Positions 38,696 through 50,059 of a stretch of DNA of 64,000 bases are shown piece by piece. A model generated the notes under the pieces. The model ran no database searches. It saw only the letters and a list, made by a program, of their open reading frames with translations, and was not told the origin of the DNA. Made by a program: the position numbers and the translations under genes. Within the stretch, counting starts at the first letter, position 1, and every line of letters starts with the position of its first letter. Origin of the DNA: Grifola frondosa (Eukaryota > Basidiomycota > Agaricomycetes > Polyporales > Grifolaceae); assembly GCA_001683735.1 (NCBI GenBank), contig LUGG01000005.1, positions 1,426,001-1,490,000 on the forward strand, written 5' to 3'.

Positions 38696-41600
38696 TCACA
38701 TGGTGATGGTTGTATATCCAAAACTCGATCCTTCTAGACCCCTTGCGACGAGCGTAAACTGTTGTGCAGCATCTCGTGTTCGTTTGAGTGAACGAGAACT
38801 GGCAACAAACACCTTCAGTGCCACATCCAATGAAAGATCATTCTAACCCACCCGAACACAGCTTTGACAAACTTCTCCTTCGCTTCCGGTGTTGCTTTGG
38901 ATTGGACAAAATCGTCCTGCAATATAAAGCCCAGCTGAGGAACGAAGAAGCAGGTGAAAGAGACAGAATTGCTCACCGAGAACAGAACGTCTGTCATCCA
39001 CGCTTTGCTTTCTGCAGGAAACTTTGTTATCAAAGTCGATAACAGCTCGATGAGGTTCGCGGTCGCTGATCGTGGTGCAACACCGGCAAACCCGGATAGC
39101 ACTGCCCTCATAATAGAACGACCATGCACCCGTGCAAGCATCGCTTTTGCTTCAGTGAGTTCGTCTGTGGCATATGTGCGGCTGATTAAAGAAATCTAAA
39201 CGGGGATGTCTCAGCGAAGCCGTATCATACTACGGATAACACATACCAAGAATTTGCATGCAGCCGTCAAGGAGTATCTCTCTTGTAAAGCCAATGAACT
39301 GATAGTACATTGCACGAGTGCATTGAAAAGCTCCGGCGGTAATTGATAGAAGGCGGCGAGGAAATGCAGCGCAACCTGACGCACAAGTCAGATCAAGTGC
39401 AAGCATCGAATTTTGGAGAAATTACGAACTGTGTCCATACATCCAAAGAATACTTGGACAATGTCAGGATTCTAGATTGAAGATGAGACATAGAAGTAGG
39501 CCATAGATATGAAACAAACGCACGGCTTCCATTGCGCCAGGTTGCGCCAAAGTATTTAATGCTGTCTGCAGCAGCAATGTGAGCACATTCAGTGCAACTG
39601 AATGTGCTTCTGCACTAGGAATCGGTTTGAATGTGGGGTCCAGTGATGGAGGATTTAGCTGAATGATGAGCATCGAAGTTAATGAGAGCCAGACAGCTGT
39701 CAACTGCCGCTGAGATGCCAGACAAATGAGCTCCAACAAAGGTCCTGGAGGGAGCGAGATGAGAGTGATATCCGAGGGCAGCGAGGTGATGGCTTTGAAT
39801 AAGTCGCTCAATGCCTATATCGAGTGCTTTCAATATGTATCTAAGCTTGGGAAAGGGAGGGGCACCTACATCGTTGACGCTTGCGTCCGTGGACCAGAGT
39901 TCCACAATATTCCGGACAGCATCGAGTATGGCTTCGCGCAATTTGACCATTCGAGGATCATCTCTAGCCCGCCTCATCCGTTCTGTTTCTTCCTGAACAG
40001 CGGGTGACTCATCCAAGACCAACAGCGAATCCGCTGTGCGAGTCAGGCCTTTGGCGACACACGTAAGCGTTTCTAGTTGTTGTATTGCAACCGCACGTGC
40101 TTCATCCGGTAGCTGCAGCGGTATGTCAGCCAACCTCCCAAACATGAAAGTCGACTCGGAATTACCCGTGCAGATAATTGGAGCGCCTCGAATAACTTAG
40201 AAACTACAGGGTTCACGATCGCCTGATGGAGAATTTTAGCTATCTGAGGGACCGGCTTGGATATCGATTCTGACCTCAACCGGAGGTATTTCTTCTGCAG
40301 GAGGCAACGCTTCAATGACACTTGCAATGGATTGGAGAACCTTGCTCTTCTCAGTATCCTGGGTGAACAGTAACACATCAGCCGGAGTGCAATAAGGCAA
40401 TAAGGCAAGGGAGGACAGCATCCTACGTACGGGAATATTTGTGACTCCAGCATGTAGCTCCCCAAATGCACTGATGTGCGGCGCCAACGCCGTTCGATTG
40501 GCATCACACAGGTCTCGAAGGGCATTGGCGGCAGGCATGCAAAGTGTAGGCACCGTAAGCGCAGCAACGACATAAGATATTGCATTCATGAGGAGCGAGG
40601 GAGTGGGGGAATCTGGAGATTGTTTCGGCTGCGTGGTGAACCACGAAGCATAGCTCGCTATGAAATAACAATAAATCGCTGCAGTAGCATTCATGAATGG
40701 AAGGTGACGTACCAATCAGGTTGAGAGCAGTGCGACGAACGCGATCATCGCCCGTAGTAGGAAGACGTCCGAGGATCTCTGGACCAAAGACCCGTCGAAG
40801 ATGAGGACAATCCTCCAATGGAATAGCCTCTTGTACGGCCATGATGCAATGGAGAGTTGCTTCTACCTCCTGGTTTCGGTAGTCATTTTCATGATGATCA
40901 TAAGCAAATAGAGGGTTGCCTACCTCCCACCCCTCGTGTTCTTGTCTTGTAGACAATCGTTGCAGGACATCGTTGACGTAATATCCAAGCATGTCTTCCC
41001 GAAGGATATAATAGCTACGTATTCCGATGACTTCTTATGTCAGCGGTCCTTACAGGAAATACATAAAACGCGCTGCTTACGCATTTATCAGAGTATCACC
41101 AACATCTCGTCGATAACTGATAGATTGGACAATGAATAACTGTGATTTACGAAGACGAACAATACGCACGCTTGAAATTTATCTTTCTGATCTGCCAAGA
41201 AGTAACCTCAGCACGAAGTCTGAGATGATGATAAAAACAGATCCTACCTCTTACCCACGAGCTTAAGACGTCCTTTGCAGGCCACACGACTTTCCGTCTC
41301 AATACCTGTACAAGCTCCGAGTACACAGCCTTCGCCACGGGCATTTGTTGCTCCTCTCTCTGGGCAGCCTGTGACCCATCATCTTCCTCTGTGTAGTCGA
41401 ACCCATATTCCGAACTCCATAGTGCTTCCTGGAAGAGATACCAGAAGCCCAACGTCAGCTCACTTTCTTCTTCGTCTGCGCCATAGTATCCTGGCAGAGC
41501 CGTATAGGCAAGGAGTAGCCGCAGGAAGGTCTGCACGAAGTGTGATAGTGGCGGTAACTGGGGCGGCAGAGGATAGCAAGATGAGCCTGGCTTCGGTAGA

Positions 41601-42948
41601 ACAGGGGAAGCGATGTTAGTGGCAAAATACATCGTCGAGTGGTCGCCTATTGCTACAAGCAGTCTGCAGAACGAATGTGATACATCATCCACGAATCCTT
41701 CTAATGAATGTGTCAAGCACTTTTCTATCGCTCATATATGGAAAGCGACCCACCGTCTAGACTCTCTTTCACTATCGCTCCGCCGTAGCGATCGCACCAC
41801 AGCAATAGCGGTTCAGTGAGCGTTTTTGAACCAGAGCCATCTGACAAGGCCGAACTGGACATAATTTCTTGCAGAGTATCCGAAGCCGCCACAAAAGTCA
41901 CTTCATCGAACTCTGGAGTAGGTGATGACTCCGATACCGGGAGCATCAACGATATGAGGAGAGGTATGAAAGGTGTGAGGTCGCTGAGTACTGGCCGTGA
42001 GAGGATGCGTTCAAAACTACAGGTAGTGTACATACCTCGCTGGGAGATCGGACAACCATGCTTGAAGACACTTCAAAGCAGACACGACCTCGTTCTGGGA
42101 GCGATGAAGACGAGGGGTCGCGATACATGCGGTGATCGCCTGGACGACCATAGGTACTGCATCACGTAAGGTGCCTATCATTTGGGCTCTGTGATCATAT
42201 TCAGGTGAATTTGTGATGCATAACTTATCACTATCAACTCACTTCTTTGGAGGCAATAAGTCAGCGGTTTCCACTTCTTCCGCCACAATTGCTAGAAAGT
42301 CCAACAAATACTCGTTCGAAGCACCAAGGCTTGATAATGTGCCTACACACGAACGAAGCCAATCTGGCCATTGCGAGGGGCTTCCGGGACAGACTTTGAG
42401 CGCGAGGGAGGTAATCTGATACAAGGAGCCTGTTGAAACATCTATAACAGTGGACTGAATATGACGCACTGCCACGAATAGTTTACGGAGAATTACTTTG
42501 TTCCGTCCCACCGCAATCGAGCGTCCCGTGAGCTCGACCAGCATGTCACGCAAATGTAGCACATGTTCCTCCGGAATACTGCTCCTGACCACCGCAAATA
42601 TGACAACACGTGAAGAAACGCTTTGAAGAAAAACGCATGCTTACCAGTCTCGTGCAATCTTAACCTGGGCGGTGTGTGCACCAAAGAACTGGACATTTGG
42701 ATCCTCATGTTCTAGAAATGGAACGACGAGACCCCATGCCTCCGGGTGTTTCTGGATGTCAAACAGCTCTTGCTGAAGGTGACGCTGATCGTCGGACGAG
42801 AGATGGTTTTGGGGCGCATATGCCTGCTGAATCAACTGCATCAAAACATTTAGATAAGGACTCGCTCGCATGTTCTACGCAGAGTACTTGCTTGTGCAGC
42901 GCGCTCCACATCAGTCTGAGCAAGAACGGGTAGGAATGTCGCTGCCAT
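38696..42948 (-). CDS. Importin-13/Kap122-like karyopherin beta
   Basis: Nuclear transport receptor made of HEAT-like helical repeats; family members carry cargo through nuclear pores under RanGTP control. The start reads MAATFLPVLAQTDVERAAQ, then across a GC-AG intron LIQQAYAPQNHLSSDDQRHLQ. FLEHEDPNVQFFGAHTAQVKIARDW is the importin-N type opening. SSIPEEHVLHLRDMLVELTG, LGFWYLFQEALWSSEYGF and GFAGVAPRSATANLIELLSTL follow. The last exon gives GSRSLKRTRDAAQQFTLVARGLEGSSFGY, a C-terminus characteristic of this group in basidiomycetes, with stop at 38696. More than ten introns interrupt it. The N- and C-terminal blocks fit importin-13/Pdr6 better than exportins. Length of about 1000 residues is usual. 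Confidence 0.87.
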
Positions 42949-43663
42949 TGAAGGTGGGATGTGGAGTAACACCAGAAGTGAGCAGGTAGGCCTCGAACTA
43001 TCAGCAGGATTCCTGGAAGTTTCAGTTGTCAAGTGTCAAGTTGTGGATAACTTTGAAGGTCCAAGAGCAAAAGCCAAAGCCACCGCGTGCACGTGATCTC
43101 TCGAGAGCTTGTGCAGAGTTGCCTTTTCTGGATAAGTTCGCACAGAACGTTGAAACGTTTAGCGATATGCTCAGTGCAAGCGCGGTGTTGATCTATATCG
43201 CCCAATTTCCTGATTTCACTAACGCGCTTCCAACCCACACATGGCGTGCATGAATCGTGCTCTTTGGGCTATAATTCCTAATACTTACACAAGTGGATTT
43301 CCATCCGGAGGTCTCTACGTAAAATACTTGTTTTACTTCATTTTACGTATTCCCCTTCTCTTCTCGGACCTTGTATTTTTTGTGAATAAAAAGGACTTTA
43401 TTTAGGTGCAATATTCTTCGAGCTCTCCGGAAGTACACCATCCGAATAATCTTCTGGAAGTGGATGACAAATTTTGAATCCCCGACACTGTCGGTGAAAC
43501 AGTGCACTTCATTCGAATCTACGAACCCCCTCCCCCGTAAATGAACCGGGAATAGTACAAGCAATATACACATTTCACGAGACAGCTGAACCGACAGCTC
43601 GCACGAACCTCCCCGGACGTAGACCCGCCACAATGACAGCACAGAATACCAAAAGTGCCTAAA
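42949..43663. other. Intergenic region
   Basis: Promoter of the karyopherin gene and 3' flank of the MFS gene (both reverse). No additional gene supported. Confidence 0.45.
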
Positions 43664-45361
43664 TCACGAGCGACGCTCAAGCTCAGTACGACATTCAACA
43701 AGTGTTGAGAACACAAATACACCCACCGTAGTAATCCACCATACCACACCGGGACACGTCTCGAGCGTTGCACCATACAGCGCAAACAGTACCGGATTCC
43801 TCAACGCGATCGCCGCGGACTCAAGCACGGAGAACCCGGCGAGCACGCGTCCGAGCTGGTCGCGGGGTGCAGCGAGCGTGACTAATGCCTGCAAGGATGG
43901 CCCAGCGGGCGCACCGAATGCGCCCACCGCAGTGGCTGCGAAAGACGTAGCAACATTAACGACCTGTCAGTACGCAGTAGGAAGGGGTCGCGCACCCAAT
44001 GTCACCTCGCCTGCATTTCGGCTCAGAGATATCAAGAACATACCCGCCGCGTCGAGGACGAAGGACACGCGGCATATGACCAGTTCTTGCGTCGCGGTGG
44101 AACGCACATCTCGTGCCACATTGTCGACTTGATCCGATGTCCTCTCGTTGAGTAGTGGCGTGCACTCGTCTGAGGATCCAGATGCCAAAGGCGATCTTTC
44201 AGTACGACCGGTTTCGACTATATGGGAAGCAAAAAAGCGTCGATAGACCGAAATAAACGCTGGAAGAATGCAGAGGATGGCAAGAGCACGCGAGATGGAC
44301 ATGATGGACGCAACGATCCCCGCCTAGAATGTGCTGCATGATTACGACGCTTATGTGGATATGGATGAAAGGAACAGACCTCACTGGGGCTCATACCAAA
44401 CTCTCGGTCGCAGAACACGGTGAGTACATTGAAAGCACCCAAACCGAATAGCATTATAAACGTAGCAAGACCAAGCCAGCAGAGCATCGAGTCGGCGTAT
44501 AGTAGCGTCAGCGGTTCAGTGAAGGCACGGAGGAATGCGAATAGCGACCGCTTATTGTTTCCTTGCTCCAGAACAGGTGACACATTTAGATCGACATCCG
44601 GAAGTGGTTCTGAATGTCCTCCAGAGTTAGTGCCCGGAATGAGTGGAACTCGACACTCTCTCGGAATTAAGATAAGATATAGAAGGTAGACGCCCCAAGT
44701 CGTCGCTCCCAGACCGAATGCATCTGTATATCGGTTCTGTTCCAGAAGGACGGCGCTCGCAAGAGGTCCAACTGCGTAGGCGAGCCAGTTCATGACAAGA
44801 GCAAGACCAAGATAATAGGAACGCCGAGCGGTCTGTGAATTGTCTGCAATAAAAGCCGCTTGGGCCGCACTGATGACTGAGAATCCGCCACCGAGCCCCT
44901 TGAGAACGGCAGAAATGTGCAGAAAAGAGGGCGAATGGAGAGACGTAAACATAGCTGGGAGAATGTTTCAGTGCTAGAGTCAGATTTCGGATGTAAATGC
45001 GCTCACCGCATAAGCAAAGCCATAGGTCCCCAGAACCGTTCAGGAAGGCAGACATCCCCATTACAGTTCTTCTACTCCTACTATCCGACAGCCTTCCATA
45101 CGGACCAGAGAGAAGGATGCTCAGAACGGTGATTATGAAGAGATAGATGGCGACATCAGCTGCATAGGCTCGCTGGACGGCGGGATCCTGACATACGTCA
45201 ATCTCCGGTATGTGAGGTGGGGAATTGAGAAGGTACGCCTCGCAGTTCAGATCGCGGAAAAGGTAAATCACAGGGAGTTCGATGAGCGCGAGACCAAGAG
45301 ATTGAAGAAAGGCCAGAGGCAGGATGGTGGGCGGTTTTGCGCGCCACGTTTGCGTAGACAT
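43664..45361 (-). CDS. MFS transporter (general substrate, DHA/HCP-like)
   Basis: Membrane carrier with about 12 helices. The ATG at 45361 reads MSTQTWRAKPPTILPLAFLQ and helix 1 (LGLALIELPVIYLF), followed by a short lumenal loop with paired Cys (NCEAYLL, EIDVCQDPAVQ). The signature ILLSGPYGRLSDSRSRRTVMG is the MFS loop 2-3 motif (G-x-x-x-D-x-x-x-R-R). Further helices are GLGGGFSVISAAQAAFIADNS, SYYLGLALVMNWLAYAVGPL, TLLYADSMLCWLGLATFIMLFG and the C-terminal GAFGAPAGPSLQALVTLAAP with SVLESAAIALRNPVLFALYG. A base seems missing near 45040, before VLGTYGFAYA. Introns are about 50-60 nt. It may be a drug or metabolite exporter, or a heme/folate-like carrier. I cannot choose. Confidence 0.82.
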
Positions 45362-46135
45362 TTCGTGTTGAAGCAACTCAAAAAGTTCCGCTATTGAGTA
45401 CTGAGTACTAGAGGGTGACTATTGTTTAAGGAGGCCTCAGTAAGATGGACCTCCAAGAAGCCCTATATCTGTTACAGCCGGAGTATAAAAGTGTCGACTG
45501 CACCGACCCGGCTTTGCCCATCCAAAGCACCTGTCCGCAGTTACTGTATCCGCAGTGAACGTACCGGTAGTTACCATGTGCAATCAGTGGCAGGACTGTT
45601 TGGAACTGCGGGTACAGCAAGCGGCCTGTGTAGCGTTCAATGAGACGCGTCTATTATTCTCAGCTGTGAGATATCTGTGAACACATGGTCAGTTGATACA
45701 ATAACGTTACGCGACTCCTAGGTAACTATGCGCGGCATGCACAGGCACGCAGAGACAGTTCATCTCTGTCGACATTCAGAATATACTCAGCAAAGCATCA
45801 TGGGAGGCTTGGCTAAAAAATGCGCGTCTGTCACGTTCACGTGATTCAGCCAAGCGTGTTACATCAAGTACGCGTCGCAGCAAGTTTGGTGGGCAAGCGT
45901 CACCTCAAACAGTGTAGCTGCAGGTATAGGCGACCGCGTTGATGCATGATGCCACAACACCACATGCATGAAATCTGCCGCATAGTTCATCAGTTTTGGA
46001 CTTAGACGTATGTGTGAAATAGTAACGAGGAAGCTACAATCTATTCAGTAACAAGATTAACAGATTCAGAACAGAAATATGAACGTAGACACAAACTGGA
46101 CATGGGAGGGTGTGATGACCTGATACGATTATATT
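45362..46135. other. Intergenic region
   Basis: About 770 bases upstream of the MFS gene and downstream of the F-box gene at 46136-47570. Only short frames without similarity. No repeats noticed. Confidence 0.45.
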
Positions 46136-47570
46136 TCACATTACGGGCTGCACTGTGTTCGCCTTTCCTTCCAGATTGTCGATTTGGCAACACTTCATCA
46201 GCTGATTAACATTCATCCCAATTAACAGTCTACTCGAGTGCCTGGCAAGAATGACTGAGAATTGTGTTAGGGGCAGGGAGCATTCAACAAGGTTGTGATA
46301 GACGCACTCCTCATCGCATTTGAGAACACTGAGTATGCCCCGCGCATGTGCCTTTGGAAACAACAGCGCGTACAGGGAGAAAAGAGAGGATCGTCCTGAC
46401 TCCATCTGAGGTGCCGATCTTATCACGAGCTCCTTGACGGTGGAAAATTGCGACTGGGCGAGTAAATCGTCGATTTTATCATATGGAACCCAGCGCGGGG
46501 GAGCATGGAATCTGCAAATATCCAGCACGACTTGTTCCAGGCGATGAGATGTGATACTGGTCAGCATGTCGAGAAGGATCTGTACGTCGATATGGGGATC
46601 TACGAGCGCGATGTAATGGAATGATCGCAGCTCGGTGTTGTGAGCGAGACTCAAGTATTTGTCTAAAAGATAGAGTAGGTTGGAAGCCACTTCATGGATT
46701 TAAAGATTATGTGTGCTCACCCACTGTGCCCTCAGGTAGGGTGAGGGGAGAGCTCCTCGGATCACCGGGACTAAAGCTCACTGTCGTGTAAGACAGGGAA
46801 GGTCCCATAATTTGCCACAATGCTCCTGGATTATCGTGCGGTAAATCATCGATCTCCACCATGCGGAACTCGGTTGTATTCAGTGCAGTATGCGATGCAA
46901 TGGCGCGGAGCCAATCCAGCAGGACAAACATGGGAGGTAGGGTAAGGCGGATGGACCTCAGCTTCGGGGGCCTCACATGACCATGCCAGAATTCGGTGTT
47001 ATGAAGGGTATCAGACTCCCACTGCAGTGCGAAACAATAGAGCACGGAGAGGTTGGGACACCCGGCGACAAGGCGGAAGAGATCCTCGTAAGTATCAAAC
47101 GCCACACAACGGAGAGCGAGCGTGGTGAGGGAGTTCAGTCTATGAGGAAGATCATAGAGACTTTCGTGTATAGGCCACGGCAACGCGCCCCATTTCGACG
47201 TGTCGAACCTGACGTATTTCACCTTGGTCAGTTTCTCAGCGAGCAGAGGCAACGCTTTGGTGTATGCGTCGTAACGATAGTCCATCTCCGGCCATTCCTC
47301 GGGCGCCAATTCTAGCACGATAAGCCTCTCTATCAGAGCACCAAGGGCAGGTGTTCCATCAACCACCTGTGCTAGACGGAGGAGCTGTGGCGGGTTAAAG
47401 ACCAGGATCCTCCAGAAGAGATGGTAACGACTCCTGGGCAACCACGAACGACATGTAAGGGCGCAAGCTTCCAGAGAATGGGTGTCGTAGCGAAGATAGT
47501 CGATGACATGGTCAATGAGCTCGACAGGAAAGTTGCGAGGCATAGTCATTGACATCAAGGCTGAAGACAT
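46136..47570 (-). CDS. F-box protein
   Basis: Two exons (47570 to about 46713, and about 46690 to 46136). The protein begins MSSALMSMTMPRNFPVELID with the F-box core PVELIDHVIDYLRYDTHSLEACALTCRSWLPRSRYHLFW, the LxACAxTCRxWLPRSR form typical of mushroom F-box proteins. After it comes a leucine-rich-like region (LTTLALRCVAFDTYEDLFRLV, CPNLSVLYCFALQW, PPKLRSIRLTLPPMF, LLDWLRAIASHTALNTTEF) and an end with RHSSRLLIGMNVNQLMKCC. It probably presents substrates to an SCF ubiquitin ligase. It is unrelated in sequence to the tandem pair at 6.7-11.1 kb beyond the F-box itself. The ATG could also be at one of the internal Met codons just upstream of PRNFPVEL. Confidence 0.85.
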
Positions 47571-47733
47571 GAAGGCAAGTGTGGCGAGCGGCGCCTAAGT
47601 GCCAACTTTAGGGCAGAGAACAATGAAAGATCAAAATAAACTTGGATATTGCTACAAACTCTGCAATTGCGAACAAAGATGACGAAGAGTAATGATGAAA
47701 AGACCACGACGACGATTCCCTCACGCCACGCCT

Positions 47734-49517
47734 TCACGAAAATATGCTCTCTTCCGCCCAACCCCCACCGCTGAGGCTCGATCCCGCGGGGAACATCTCT
47801 TCGTCCACGCCCCAGATGGTATCGTCCTTGTACTTTATCGCCTGACGAATAACGCAGGCATGAAAGAAAAGTAACAGAGAGGGTATTTGAAGCACGAACC
47901 TTTGTCAAATATTGGCTGCTCACGTTCATTGCTCGCTCGAGCTCCAGCAGCACCCGGCTCTGCTCCTGCGCCTGTGCAAGCATACTGTCCACCTCGTCCT
48001 TTGTGAACCGCGTCACCGCATCCGCGAACGTCACTGTTCCGTCCGCCGAAATACTCGCGCTGATGTCATCGGTCTCGATCTGGGACATATACAGCAGTCA
48101 GCACGCTGCGAGGCATGACGCCGCAATGAACGCAGATGCACCATATTGATAATGGTCGCGCGGACCTCGTCCTCGCTCTCAATCCCTACCTCCTTCGCGA
48201 TATCCGCAAGCCCGAGTGTGAGGTACGTCGCGGTGAGCTTCTTGATCAGCCACCGCGGCGCATGATCAATCGCTTGGTGGATTAGGCCGAGGTTGTTCTC
48301 CTGTAGGCGGCTCAGTAATAGCTCAAAATCATAATGGAAGGAGGCACGCGCACATCACAAACGTCTCGCTGTCCTTTGAGACAAGTGTCCGCAATGCTGA
48401 CCGCTGCTGTGGATACGCCTTGATGAATGTGCTGTATGGGGTGCCCTTCAGAAACCGTGGGAGGGCCGGAAGCGTATACTTCGGTGGCTGTAATGTCTAT
48501 ACGAGCTTCAGTCAATCTGCTGCCACGCGGCAATCACGCTCGAGACGCACCTCTCCGTACAAAATCAACTGTACAAGCATAAGCTTTTTAAGGGCCTCCA
48601 GCTGGATCGCCGCAGGAACCTGCCCCGGCGCGCTCACACAGATCTCAAAATACTCTTCTGCCTCCCGCCATCGCTTCAGCGCACCGAGCACCATTCCACC
48701 TGCATAGTGGTAGGTGAGGTTGTCGTTGTAACTCAGATCAGACAGGCTGGTATCGATCGTCGTGATCGGTACAGAGAGGAGCGGTAGTGCGCCACTGAAA
48801 TGGGCCGTGGAAACACATATCTGATGTCATGTATGATTAGATCATAGTCATTGGGCGAAGTTGGTACGTACGGTGAGGTAGATGGGATGGAGGGTCGTCA
48901 GATATGATAGCGATGGCGGGTAACGTGTCACCAGGTTGTAGAGTGGGCCGAGAGCAAACTTGAGCTTGGAAAATAGCTGTATTAGACTGGATGAATCATG
49001 CATACGAGCGACCCCTTACGTTGTTCGATGACTCGGAGAGGCGCACGATACCCTTCGCCAAGTACGTTACTGTAGAGCGAATTAAAGGTGATGCTTCCCG
49101 CCCAAAGAATCGTGGAGACATACCACGGTCGGGGGCAAGTCTAGCCTGTGCAGGATCAAATCGACTGCAGAACTCCTCAATCACCTCAAGTGCGGGGGTA
49201 GGCGAAGCCGAGGAGTGCAGCCGTGCAGATCTAGACGCCGTTCAACTTCACGCATCACGCAGACAAAACAACACATACAAGATGTACAGATACCCCAGGG
49301 TATTACGCTCAACGTCCAGCACTGTCAAAGGGTCCTGGCCACCGGCCAAGCTGCTCGCGAGGATAGTCTCTCTAACTTCTTTCGGCGCAAATTTCCTCAG
49401 GTTCTGGCTCAGCGTAAGATGATTTTGGGTCGTAACAATTTGCGTCAAAATGCCGTCCAATGAGACTGCCCCGCCATTTGGATACAAGGTGGATGAAGAA
49501 GCTGCAACTGTGTTCAT
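47734..49517 (-). CDS. CSN3: COP9 signalosome subunit 3
   Basis: Subunit of the COP9 signalosome, which removes NEDD8 from cullins and so regulates SCF ligases. Start at 49517 gives MNTVAASSSTLYPNGGAVSL and LDGILTQIVTTQNHLTLSQNL. A PCI-type winged-helix region lies toward the end: AIDHAPRWLIKKLTATYLTLGLADIAKEVGI, then IETDDISASISADGTVTFAD, FTKDEVDSMLAQAQEQSRVLL and AMNVSSQYLTK. The last exon reads AIKYKDDTIWGVDEEMFPAG and GGGWAEESIFS with stop at 47734. About eight introns are present. The order of PCI helix, IETDDISA strand and coiled C-terminal helix ending YLTK fits CSN3 better than proteasome lid subunits. Several F-box genes in the window would be client partners in principle, but proximity alone does not show this. 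Confidence 0.82.
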
Positions 49518-49634
49518 CGTTGTCGTCGCCGCTAAAGGTGATTACGCCACTGAGGAATGTGGCGGCAATGGCTGTGGCACGGATTCTTATCGGAGATTTT
49601 AATAGGCAAGTATAGTTGATACTCCGAAAATGCT

Positions 49635-49916
49635 CAACACTGGGTGGGGTTTTCAATATTTTTGACCAAGATATTGTAAAGATATGATAAAGATAGTTCA
49701 AATATTTTTATAATTTTTAACTACATGATATCGAAAAATATATTGTGAAGATATTGTAAAACTCTGATCCTATTGGATGAATATTGAAAACATTACAACA
49801 TGTTTCTAATATGTTTCCAATTATTCACATAAGGTTGTGGTCAACATATTTGAACTATCTTTACAATTTGTTTACAATATTTTAGCACATAATATTGAAA
49901 ATCCCACCCAGTGCAA
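49635..49916. mobile_element. CACTA-like MITE with 3-bp target duplication
   Basis: A 276-base AT-rich element (49638-49913) with inverted ends. The left end starts CACTGGGTGGGGTTTTCAAT. The right end, read in reverse complement, starts CACTGGGTGGGATTTTCAAT. Similarity continues imperfectly for about 70 bases, including AAGATAGTTCAAATAT on both sides. The trinucleotide CAA directly flanks both ends (49635-49637 and 49914-49916), as expected for CACTA (EnSpm) transposons, which have CACT(A/G) termini and 3-bp duplications. No coding capacity, so it depends on an element elsewhere. It lies in the CSN3 upstream region. Confidence 0.82.
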
Positions 49917-50059
49917 TAACCTCCGCTCAAATGCGCTTACACACTGATTGCAGTTTACAATATTTTTGTCGGTTATATTGAAGAAGATAAATATATTTTA
50001 CCCACAATATCTTCGATCTCTAATACTGCTTAGTTCGTCGAGACTGATATTGTATCGTA
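49917..50059. other. AT-rich intergenic DNA
   Basis: Short AT-rich spacer between the MITE and the WD-repeat gene. Contains ACAATATTTTTG and CACAATATCTTC stretches resembling the interior of the MITE, but no inverted partner was found. Confidence 0.4.
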
